From Budvicia aquatica DSM 5075 = ATCC 35567 (GTDB lineage Bacteria > Pseudomonadota > Gammaproteobacteria > Enterobacterales > Enterobacteriaceae): a DNA stretch of 51,450 nt. The first letter of the stretch is position 1. Every line of letters begins with the position of its first letter. Both the position numbers and the translations under genes were made by a program. The DNA lies in the NCBI RefSeq assembly GCF_000427805.1, contig NZ_ATYS01000016.1, forward strand, positions 1 to 51,450. The letters are read 5' to 3'. This document shows, one piece after another, positions 1 to 5,220 of this stretch. The notes under the pieces were generated by a model. That model did not search any database. It was given only the letters and a program-made list of their open reading frames with translations, and was not told the DNA's origin.

Positions 1-125
1 GCCAAGTTTGGCCAGCCCGAAAACCTGTTTAGCCCATGAATAGCAGTCAGAAAGTAACATTTTAAAATCAAGAATGAGAGGAAATATAAAGAAAGATCAA
101 CAGACAGAGAAAAAGTTCAAAAAAA

Positions 126-147
126 TCCCCAACGAATAGGTCGGGGA
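126..147 (-). terminator. Terminator-like hairpin beside an IS-type end
   Basis: The arms TCCCC and GGGGA enclose a loop with partial extra pairing. On the minus strand the hairpin is followed by a run of seven T. It directly abuts the IS50-like end at 147-165, an arrangement expected if it closes a transposase gene whose body lies to the left. No transposase reading frame is visible in the first 120 bases, so this is an inference. Confidence 0.4.
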
Positions 148-165
148 CTTGTGTATAAGAGACAG
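147..165 (-). mobile_element. IS50/Tn5 outer-end-like terminal sequence (remnant or IS end)
   Basis: On the minus strand the 19 bases read CTGTCTCTTATACACAAGT. This differs from the Tn5/IS50 outer end (CTGACTCTTATACACAAGT) only at position 4, where the T is the base found in the inner and mosaic ends. The last three bases are AGT, as in the natural outer end, not TCT as in the mosaic end used in sequencing adapters, which argues against simple adapter carry-over. If real, the element body extends leftward out of the window. No matching partner end was seen inside the window. Confidence 0.5.
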
Positions 166-259
166 GTTTTTCAACGGGGTGACGAGGGTAATGGTTCCGT
201 GATAACCAGGCGAATCATTGGCTTAAGTTTATTGACGGCCCTTAACTGATCGGCATTAC

Positions 260-281
260 ACCACCTTCGGGTAGTTTTTTA
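260..281 (+). terminator. UUCG-loop terminator
   Basis: ACCACC, TTCG loop and GGTAGT are followed by six T. The stem has one mismatch. It closely resembles the terminator behind leuE at 12350-12372. It could end a plus-strand transcript entering from the left. It also overlaps the 3' end of the minus-strand gene at 279-785. Confidence 0.5.
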
Positions 282-785
282 TTTATAAATCGTGGTGTTG
301 GTGTATCGGTTCATTTCCCGGTTGGTTGGTTGGTTGGTTGGTTGGTTCTTTTCGGAACGGTGATTATTTGCTGAATACTTAGGTGACCGTTTTTGATGGC
401 GACTGCTTATCACATAACACAATATGGCTGATACCATTGCCGGCCCGACTAAAAATGGACGGTCATTACCTGAAATTATCGAACTGATATATCCGAGTAT
501 TGCAGCCAATATGGCGATAACAAAAATGGATACATATCTATTTACCGCTAAACGCATTAATAGCCCGCTGGCGATACCAAGCAGAGTAAACGGAATTAAC
601 CCCAAGGCCATCGCGGCAATAAAAGGAACGATAAATAATATCATACCTAGAAAACCACTGAAGCCGTCAATGATGCTGGGAAAGGCCGCTAACATACAGC
701 TTAAAAACAGAAGAAGTAGCGGACCGATCACGATATGAAAGAAAATAGTGAAAATCCAAGGGACGTATAACTTTGTTGATTCCAC
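279..785 (-). CDS. Hypothetical inner-membrane protein with C-terminal NQPT repeat
   Basis: The product is 168 residues, starting at a GTG codon with a GGA eight to ten bases upstream. The first 125 residues contain about four hydrophobic helices (around 10-35, 40-58, 60-75 and 85-125) with short loops, so it is probably an integral membrane protein. The tail is polar and contains NQPTNQPTN, encoded by seven tandem GGTT tetranucleotides at 320-347. Slippage there would shift the frame and replace only the last 20 or so residues. I do not recognise the family. It stands alone, downstream of no obvious operon partner. The membrane assignment is firm, the function unknown. Confidence 0.6.
   Translation of the reverse strand: MESTKLYVPWIFTIFFHIVIGPLLLLFLSCMLAAFPSIIDGFSGFLGMILFIVPFIAAMALGLIPFTLLGIASGLLMRLAVNRYVSIFVIAILAAILGYISSIISGNDRPFLVGPAMVSAILCYVISSRHQKRSPKYSANNHRSEKNQPTNQPTNREMNRYTNTTIYK
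320..347. repeat. Tetranucleotide tract (GGTT)7
   Basis: There are seven perfect uninterrupted copies of GGTT (AACC on the coding strand) inside the 3' end of the membrane protein gene 279-785. Tracts of this length and unit size are prone to strand slippage. One unit gained or lost would shift the reading frame of the protein's tail. Confidence 0.95.
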
Positions 786-889
786 GGTTGCTGTCCATTT
801 ACCTGATTTATCATCCTGATGAGTTAAGTGAAGTCTAGAAGAGATTTTGATTTAGGTATAGCTAAAGGTTAAGAATAGGCTAAAGGCGT

Positions 890-947
890 TTTTTTTATGC
901 TTCGAACGCGCGACTGGCTTGAAAACCCATTCGATAGCATAAAAAAA
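890..947. repeat. 12-bp perfect inverted repeat
   Basis: The arms TTTTTTTATGCT (890-901) and AGCATAAAAAAA (936-947) are perfect. Partial extra pairing (TCGAA with TTCGA) continues inward. The loop is about 34 bases. It could be a bidirectional transcription barrier or the relic of a small element. Confidence 0.6.
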
Positions 948-968
948 TCCCTGCGCGGTTGCAGGGAT
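947..968 (-). terminator. Rho-independent terminator
   Basis: The arms ATCCCTGC and GCAGGGAT enclose a six-base loop. On the minus strand the stem is followed by seven T. It is well placed to stop minus-strand transcripts coming from the small genes at 1464-2463. Confidence 0.75.
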
Positions 969-1217
969 AGCATCTTGGTATAGTTGATTTTTTATTATAT
1001 GCAGTGATATGTAAACCTGCTTGGCATACAATTACATATGAATGATGAATGGGCTAATTAATAATTATTATAAGACAGTCATTATCATTAGAAAGACTGT
1101 GGATTAGCCTATTTTATCTCTTTAGCGTGAATATTATTTTTTGCCGGCAACCTCTAAGATAATCTACAGCCAATCAATGCTACTATAGGGCTCACTCACT
1201 GAATGAGGTTGGGTAAT

Positions 1218-1382
1218 ATGTCTTATTTCAAATTAATTATGGAGAAGCTAAAAGGGCGACTATCAAACGTTACGTGTCCTGTCTGTCATGAAACATCAAA
1301 TCAGCTAACAACGAAAATTTCACAAAACTTAGTCTTAATTTGTCCACATTGCAGAGCGCTATTTGTTATTCAAAAGGAATAG
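1218..1382 (+). CDS. Small zinc-ribbon protein, YnfU-like (54 aa)
   Basis: The product is 54 residues, starting at ATG 1218 with a GAGG about ten bases upstream. It has a short basic N-terminal helix followed by two CxxC knuckles, CPVC (residues 20-23) and CPHC (42-45), spaced as in a zinc ribbon. The size and the N-terminal MSYFKLIMEKLK-type helix recall the enterobacterial YnfU family of small putative zinc-binding proteins. That family name is from memory and tentative. It stands alone on the plus strand. The second zinc-ribbon microprotein of the window (13748-13963) has different spacing. The existence of the gene is supported by start, ribosome site and intact cysteine pairs. Its role is unknown. 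Confidence 0.65.
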   Translation: MSYFKLIMEKLKGRLSNVTCPVCHETSNQLTTKISQNLVLICPHCRALFVIQKE

Positions 1383-1463
1383 AAAATGGCGAGACAGGCT
1401 TTACGTTGACCGGAGTAATTTGTGACTAGAATTAACGCGATATTGATTGTTGTTTAGCTATTC

Positions 1464-1697
1464 TTATCCTGATTTCTTGCAACCATCATTCTCAATTTTA
1501 TTGATAATATAAGACATGTACGATTGAGCGTTTTTTTGAGAGTTAGTTGAATTTATTTGATTAGAGGCGTGTTCGGAATAGCATTTGCTCTGTTCATGCG
1601 TCGGGTTTTTTAATAGTTCAAATGCTAATAAACAGGTTGCAACAGTTGCTACGATGATAACTACAATGACAGATAAATCGAAAGGTTTTATTTTCAT
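1464..1697 (-). CDS. Small membrane-anchored hypothetical protein (77 aa)
   Basis: The 77-residue product begins MKIKPFDLSVIVVIIVATVA. One strong hydrophobic helix spans about residues 8-28, followed by a polar tail rich in Asn and Ser with cysteines at about 39 and 73. The start has a good ribosome site (GGAATG shortly upstream of ATG). The tail is probably periplasmic, and the two cysteines could form a disulfide there. No family was recognised. The gene reads toward the terminator at 947-968. Confidence 0.5.
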   Translation of the reverse strand: MKIKPFDLSVIVVIIVATVATCLLAFELLKNPTHEQSKCYSEHASNQINSTNSQKNAQSYMSYIINKIENDGCKKSG

Positions 1698-1969
1698 TTA
1701 ACATTCCATTGCTAGCCATCCGATTTGTTCCTATCTAATTCTACAGTACGAAATCATTGCTATGGATCGATTTTATCTATTGCTGAAATAGGCTGTGACT
1801 ATTAAGAATGCTTTCCTATATTTCATGGTTTAGTTTGATTTATTTTTTAATTATTTGATTTTATTTGTTTTTATTGAAAAATCATACCCAAAGTTCAACA
1901 GCGCGTTGAACCGGGTGACAGGCATTTTTAGAGTATGGCTAATTGGCAGGCAGGCTTTGACGGGGGTGA

Positions 1970-2098
1970 TTATTTTTGCGGAACGTCAGTAGAGACCGGC
2001 GGTTTAGATTCACCAGAAAAATACGGTTTAAACTCGTCATAACCCCAGAATAAGAGAGCTAAAATTATTGCCGCAATGGTCATTTTTGATAATTTCAT
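1970..2098 (-). CDS. Single-pass membrane microprotein (42 aa)
   Basis: I place the start at ATG 2098, which has AAGGAAA eight bases upstream. The longer in-frame reading to 2155 has no such site. The 42-residue product is MKLSKMTIAAIILALLFWGY followed by a polar, proline-containing C-terminal tail. It has a positively charged N-terminus and one transmembrane helix, so it is likely an inner-membrane protein with the tail outside. No family was recognised. It lies in the same orientation as the gene at 1464-1697, with about 270 bases between them. Confidence 0.5.
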   Translation of the reverse strand: MKLSKMTIAAIILALLFWGYDEFKPYFSGESKPPVSTDVPQK

Positions 2099-2341
2099 CG
2101 TATATTTCCTTGTTAAGTAAGGTACTTGCCACCATGCCCAATTTGATTGATACATCGGTTAGATGTTGTGGTAGCTGGCTATGATTGCCATGGCGGCTAG
2201 CATACCTAAACCCGGGCTAAAATTGTATTTCTTATTACTGGGATTAATGTGTTAGGTGAATAATGATTTTTAACAAAGCGTTTAACGCCGCTATTGGGCT
2301 GCAGTAAAACGGATAATCATTTGCTTTATATGAGTTCTAAT

Positions 2342-2377
2342 AAATAAAACGCCGACATGTAAGCCAGCGTTTTATTT
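2342..2377 (-). terminator. Terminator of the 26-codon ORF / small RNA
   Basis: The arms AAATAAAACGC (2342-2352) and GCGTTTTATTT (2367-2377) form a perfect 11-bp inverted repeat, starting five bases after the TGA of the ORF at 2383-2463. The A/T-rich outer arms supply the U-tract on either strand. It would give a minus-strand transcript of about 145 nucleotides from the proposed promoter. Confidence 0.75.
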
Positions 2378-2382
2378 AAGCC

Positions 2383-2463
2383 TCAAACATTAAAGAATGT
2401 AGGCTTTGATAACTCGTTTACCAGAGTATTAAAACGAGAAAACAGGGATTTGACAGTTTTCAT
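2383..2463 (-). CDS. 26-residue microprotein / possible dual-function small RNA
   Basis: The product begins MKTVKSLFSRFNTLVNELSK and ends at residue 26. The ATG at 2463 is preceded by AAGAGGAGA, a very strong Shine-Dalgarno sequence, nine bases upstream. The peptide has an alternating basic/hydrophobic pattern that fits a short amphipathic helix, with no full transmembrane segment. Upstream lie two perfect CRP-type palindromes and an extended -10-like element. Immediately downstream is a perfect terminator. The whole unit is therefore a compact transcript of about 145 nucleotides. CRP-controlled short RNAs are known (Spot 42 is one), but I do not recognise this one. Coding is well supported by context, function unknown. 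Confidence 0.6.
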   Translation of the reverse strand: MKTVKSLFSRFNTLVNELSKPTFFNV

Positions 2464-2487
2464 AACAGATTCTCCTCTTATGTTTAA

Positions 2488-2503
2488 TGTGATAAATATC
2501 ACA
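2488..2503 (-). promoter_or_regulatory. Promoter-proximal CRP-type site overlapping the -10
   Basis: On the minus strand this reads TGTGATATTTATCACA, a perfect TGTGA-N6-TCACA palindrome. Its centre also contains TGATATTTA, an extended -10-like element (TGn then TATTTA at 2498-2493). Binding here should block RNA polymerase, while binding at the distal site should recruit it. Confidence 0.65.
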
Positions 2504-2518
2504 AACTCAACCAATGAG

Positions 2519-2534
2519 TGTGATTTTAGTCACA
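2519..2534 (-). promoter_or_regulatory. Distal CRP-type site, class II spacing
   Basis: On the minus strand this reads TGTGACTAAAATCACA, again a perfect TGTGA-N6-TCACA. Its centre (2526.5) lies 31 bp, three helical turns, from the proximal site. It is about 41 bp upstream of the transcription start predicted from the -10 at 2498-2493, the usual class II position for CRP activation. Confidence 0.65.
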
Positions 2535-2662
2535 AAAAAAATTAGGTCAAGAGGCGCAAAAAACCAGGTTTATTAAGGATGTAAATTAAAATAGACGAGA
2601 TGGACATTTAATCATACAGATGCATTTTATACAGACGATCGCCTGTAAATGAAAATAAACAA

Positions 2663-2785
2663 TTGACGGCTTAATCGTTATTTAATAAATTATATAGCGA
2701 TTAAGTAAATCCTCACCGATAGCTTAATTTATTAACTGTTAAATTGCTCACTTCGCCCTGACACACATCGGGGCTTTTTCTTTTT
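2663..2785 (+). ncRNA. Candidate small RNA (promoter plus terminator, no ORF)
   Basis: TTGACG (2663-2668), a 17-bp spacer and TAAATT (2686-2691) form a plausible sigma-70 promoter predicting a start near 2698. A GC-rich terminator (GCCCTGA, loop, TCGGGGC, 2755-2774) with T5CT5 ends it at about 2785. The transcript would be about 88 nucleotides and contains no reading frame of note. The inverted repeat CTTAATCG (2670-2677) / CGATTAAG (2698-2705) flanks the -10 and could be an operator. Known RNAs were not recognised in it. Confidence 0.35.
2755..2785 (+). terminator. Rho-independent terminator
   Basis: A seven-base-pair stem (GCCCTGA with TCGGGGC, including one G-U pair) and a six-base loop are followed by TTTTTCTTTTT. 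No protein gene on the plus strand precedes it, which is the main argument for the small RNA candidate. Confidence 0.75.
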
Positions 2786-2814
2786 ACTTTCAAGCAACTT
2801 GCTCTGATAACGCG

Positions 2815-2904
2815 CTAGCGAACCCATTCCATCCAGTCAGCGACTAAGTAAAACACCGTGCAAAATAGCGTGAGTGCGGTAGTTTGTTTGATCTTTTCCA
2901 TCAT
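2815..2904 (-). CDS. 29-residue single-pass membrane microprotein
   Basis: The reading frame runs from ATG 2904 (or the adjacent ATG 2901) to TAG. The product begins MMEKIKQTTALTLFCTVFYL and ends WMEWVR. It has a basic start, one hydrophobic stretch (about residues 10-22) and an amphipathic tryptophan-rich end, typical of tiny enterobacterial inner-membrane proteins. The ribosome site is weak (AGAGA). The opposite-strand 63-codon frame with a GTG start over this region looks like its shadow. No family was recognised. Confidence 0.4.
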   Translation of the reverse strand: MMEKIKQTTALTLFCTVFYLVADWMEWVR

Positions 2905-3247
2905 AGTTTTCTCTGTTAACCTTGAGGTATTACACTCAATAATAATCTTTAGTTATTATTTGTATTGGGTTATTTTTATAAGTTATTTGAAGTTTGATTC
3001 GGCTCATGTTTGTTTGGTTTTTTTAACTGTTTTTTCAATCAATGAGTAACAATGTTGTAACCTGAAGTTATCATCTTGCATGCCATAGCTGTAAAAACTA
3101 GTCAGAGAGCCTTAACCAGCGCTGGTGAACTTGCCTGCCAATATCCTATAAATAGCCTGTTAGCCAATTATTTAATGGATTAGCGTTTTTTATGGTTAAA
3201 TACGAATATCGTGTTGATATGGATATTGAATAACAAAGGATAATTGC

Positions 3248-3784
3248 GTGAAAAAAACAATCTTAGCATTAACATTAGTCATGGTTTTTCCTGCTATGGC
3301 GGAAGATGCGACCGTTATGAAAGAGAGTGTTAAAAGTGTTGTTACGGGAGTTATTTCTGCCGGAAAAGATGCACTTAGCGGTGTTAAAGATGGCGTTGAT
3401 GATGGTCGAAAAACGGGTGTTAGCGTTGATGGCGCTGTGATCGTTACTGATAAAGAAGAACTGAATAAATTTATTGCAGTGTCCGTATTATCAGTAACAA
3501 AAGTGGCTGATGAAGAGTATGAAGTTACGCTGGCCTTACGTAACAACTCAGATAAAGCCGTACGTTTGAGCAATTTGAATGAGGCTAAATCATTAGTACT
3601 GCTTGATGTAGCCGGTTTTGCTTCAGTATTAAAAACCCCGCTGCTACCCGGTGAATCTGATATTACGATCCCTGATAATGCAGCAGTGAAAGCGCGTTAT
3701 GTTTTTGCAAAAGTTGAGGATGCACCGGCTACGTTGCGCATTTATGGTATGGATGTGGCGGTACCGGCAGCAAAAAATAAGTAA
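3248..3784 (+). CDS. Hypothetical secreted (periplasmic) protein (178 aa)
   Basis: The start is GTG 3248 with AAAGGA upstream. Residues 1-18 form a classical Sec signal peptide ending at AMA|ED. The next 40 residues are rich in Gly, Lys and Asp and look flexible or amphipathic. The remaining 110 residues have the strand-rich pattern of an immunoglobulin-like or beta-sandwich domain, including a conserved-looking 'LALRNNSDKAVRLSNL' segment typical of proteins that describe un-paired strands. It has no cysteine and no lipobox, so it should be a soluble periplasmic protein of about 160 residues. No specific family was recognised. An imperfect hairpin follows at 3796-3832. Confidence 0.7.
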   Translation: MKKTILALTLVMVFPAMAEDATVMKESVKSVVTGVISAGKDALSGVKDGVDDGRKTGVSVDGAVIVTDKEELNKFIAVSVLSVTKVADEEYEVTLALRNNSDKAVRLSNLNEAKSLVLLDVAGFASVLKTPLLPGESDITIPDNAAVKARYVFAKVEDAPATLRIYGMDVAVPAAKNK

Positions 3785-3795
3785 TTTATTAAGAC

Positions 3796-3832
3796 ATACC
3801 CGTCGTATAGCAACTTGCAATATGACGGGTAT
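3796..3832 (+). terminator. Hairpin downstream of the secreted protein gene
   Basis: ATACCCGTC (3796-3804) pairs with GACGGGTAT (3824-3832), with further inner pairing (GCAA with TTGC). There is no T-run, so it may stabilise the mRNA end or be a weak terminator. Confidence 0.45.
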
Positions 3833-3924
3833 AGCTACTCTTGCACAAGTGACTTATTAACCGGCTAGCCATATTTGTTTTATCTTAGTAACATCCCTTC
3901 GATATTTGTGTATGAGCCATAATC

Positions 3925-4578
3925 ATGACATTCGACCTGTTTGAGAATCAGGAACTGCCGCCTTTGGGCAAGGAGCATCTGGCTCCCGGAGCCGTACTTT
4001 TGCGCGCTTTCGCCTATGCAGATGCCGCTTTGATATTGGAACAGATGGCTTTGATTTCGGCTCGTTCTCCATTTCGTCATATGACTACGCCCGGCGGGTA
4101 TGATATGTCAGTAGCAATGACTAACTGCGGGAACTATGGTTGGGTTACAGACCGACGGGGCTACCGCTATACTGACAGAGATCCGATAACCCAAAACTGC
4201 TGGCCGGAAATGCCAAATACTTTTTATCAGTTGGCGATTAATGCCGCGCGGGAAGGGGGCTTTGACCAATTTCAGCCGGACGTTTGTTTGATTAATCGCT
4301 ATGCCGTTGGTGCTAAAATGTCTTTGCATCAGGACAAGGATGAGACTGATTTTGCACAACCAATCGTTTCTTTATCATTTGGACTACCCGCTATTTTTCA
4401 GTTCGGGGGAATGCTTAGGTCTGATACGCTGAAAAAAGCTCTCTTGACTCATGGTGATGTGGTGGTTTGGGGGGGAGATTCCCGCTTAGTTTACCATGGG
4501 ATATTACCTGTTAAAGACGGAGATCATCGGCTAACCGGACCTTATCGTATTAATATGACGTTTCGCCAATCCGGTTAA
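3925..4578 (+). CDS. alkB: DNA oxidative demethylase AlkB
   Basis: The 217-residue product is an Fe(II)/2-oxoglutarate dioxygenase that removes 1-methyladenine and 3-methylcytosine lesions from DNA and RNA by oxidation. The sequence shows the family landmarks: TPGGYxMSVAMTNCG nucleotide-recognition segment (residues 55-69), the iron ligands in LHQDKDE (H135, D137) and YHG (H191), and the 2-oxoglutarate-binding arginines R208 and R214 near the C-terminus. Length and spacing match E. coli AlkB closely. It is a single gene here; no ada gene lies upstream, unlike in E. coli where ada and alkB form an operon, so an Ada-type adaptive control at this locus is not evident. Confidence 0.95.
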   Translation: MTFDLFENQELPPLGKEHLAPGAVLLRAFAYADAALILEQMALISARSPFRHMTTPGGYDMSVAMTNCGNYGWVTDRRGYRYTDRDPITQNCWPEMPNTFYQLAINAAREGGFDQFQPDVCLINRYAVGAKMSLHQDKDETDFAQPIVSLSFGLPAIFQFGGMLRSDTLKKALLTHGDVVVWGGDSRLVYHGILPVKDGDHRLTGPYRINMTFRQSG

Positions 4579-4692
4579 CATATTTAAATTTCCTTCTTCT
4601 ATAATACGACTGAATAGCTTATTTATAGTCAATTAGATAGAGCAGGCAGCAGAAGACTGTTTTATCATTTTCATTGCGGGAGTCTGTTACCA

Positions 4693-4875
4693 ATGGCCGG
4701 TTTACCTTTATTGTTATTTCTTATTTTTCCTGCCGTTGTGGCACTGTTGGTGCGCTTTGTCTCTAAGCTGATCAATAAACCTGTCGCCTTTTTTCCGGTA
4801 TTTTTAACGGCATCGTTTATCAGTATCTGCGCTTCGCTAATCTATATTGCGATTGCTATTTTCCGTAACTTTTAA
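4693..4875 (+). CDS. Small two-helix membrane protein (60 aa)
   Basis: The 60-residue product has two hydrophobic helices (about residues 3-22 and 32-55) separated by a short basic loop (SKLINK). The ATG at 4693 has GGGAG about 12 bases upstream. The terminator at 4906-4930 follows within 31 bases. These features support a real small membrane protein gene. No family was recognised. Confidence 0.5.
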   Translation: MAGLPLLLFLIFPAVVALLVRFVSKLINKPVAFFPVFLTASFISICASLIYIAIAIFRNF

Positions 4876-4905
4876 ATCTATTGTCCGAGTTATTTTAGGA
4901 TGTAA

Positions 4906-4930
4906 AAAAGCCATCATTAAGATGGCTTTT
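4906..4930 (+). terminator. Terminator, copy 1 of a duplicated 25-mer
   Basis: AAAAGCCATC, loop ATTAA, GATGGCTTTT is a perfect ten-base-pair stem with A and T flanks, so it can act in both directions. The identical 25 bases recur at 5172-5196. Confidence 0.85.
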
Positions 4931-4969
4931 CAGATTGCTGACAAACCTCAAATACTAAAATTTAGGTGT

Positions 4970-5100
4970 TAAAAAACTTAAACGTAGGGAGAGCTTTCCG
5001 TTGGGGTCGTAGCAACTTTAGTTGCCGGAGGGCCCCTAGGAAAGGTAGGCCCGGAGCCCTCAAAGCTCAAAACCTCGCCCTTCGGCCGATAGAAAAAATA
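4970..5100. other. GC-rich structured island between duplicated terminators
   Basis: Within very AT-rich DNA, 4985-5092 is GC-rich and full of potential stems: GCAACT/AGTTGC (5011-5024), GGGCC...GGCCC (about 5030-5052) and GCC-CTTC-GGC (5077-5086). The 61-codon plus-strand frame through it is arginine-rich, lacks a good ribosome site and looks non-coding. It may be a structured RNA or the decayed 3' end of an insertion element; the 3' ends of IS200/IS605-type tnpB genes carry comparably structured RNA. This is speculation based on appearance only. Confidence 0.35.
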
Positions 5101-5171
5101 AATATTCCAATAATGATTATGCGGACGAAATTTGCACTGAAATCAAATTAGATCACTTTGTCATTAGTCTG

Positions 5172-5196
5172 AAAAGCCATCATTAAGATGGCTTTT
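5172..5196 (-). terminator. Terminator, copy 2 of a duplicated 25-mer
   Basis: The 25 bases are identical to 4906-4930. The copy lies 24 bases beyond the stop of the cytochrome gene, and on the minus strand would terminate the molybdenum hydroxylase operon. Its inner flank also matches the inverted inner flank of copy 1 at nine of twelve bases (CAGAxTxxTGAC). Confidence 0.85.
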
Positions 5197-5220
5197 TCGT
5201 ATAGCTCAACCAAACTATCG

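Larger units (their letters stand above)
786..1217. other. Intergenic region with two hairpins, no gene seen
   Basis: This AT-rich stretch lies between the membrane protein start and the zinc-ribbon microprotein. It contains the inverted repeat at 890-947 and the terminator at 947-968. A possible plus-strand promoter for the gene at 1218 lies near 1180-1190 (TACTAT as a -10-like hexamer). I saw no convincing reading frame. Confidence 0.6.

Noticed and set aside
147-165. Sequencing adapter contamination (transposase mosaic end)
   Set aside because: The last three bases match the natural outer end and not the adapter, so a biological end is more likely; not fully excluded.
901-935. tRNA 3'-end remnant (TTCGAACGCGCGAC)
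   Set aside because: Only the T-loop-like string matches; no acceptor or anticodon stem can be formed.
2858-3049. 63-codon plus-strand frame with a GTG start
   Set aside because: No ribosome site, extreme AT-driven hydrophobic composition, and it lies opposite a better microprotein frame.
4966-5151. 61-codon frame through the GC-rich island
   Set aside because: No ribosome site; arginine-rich composition follows from GC-rich stem sequences; more likely structured RNA or relic.
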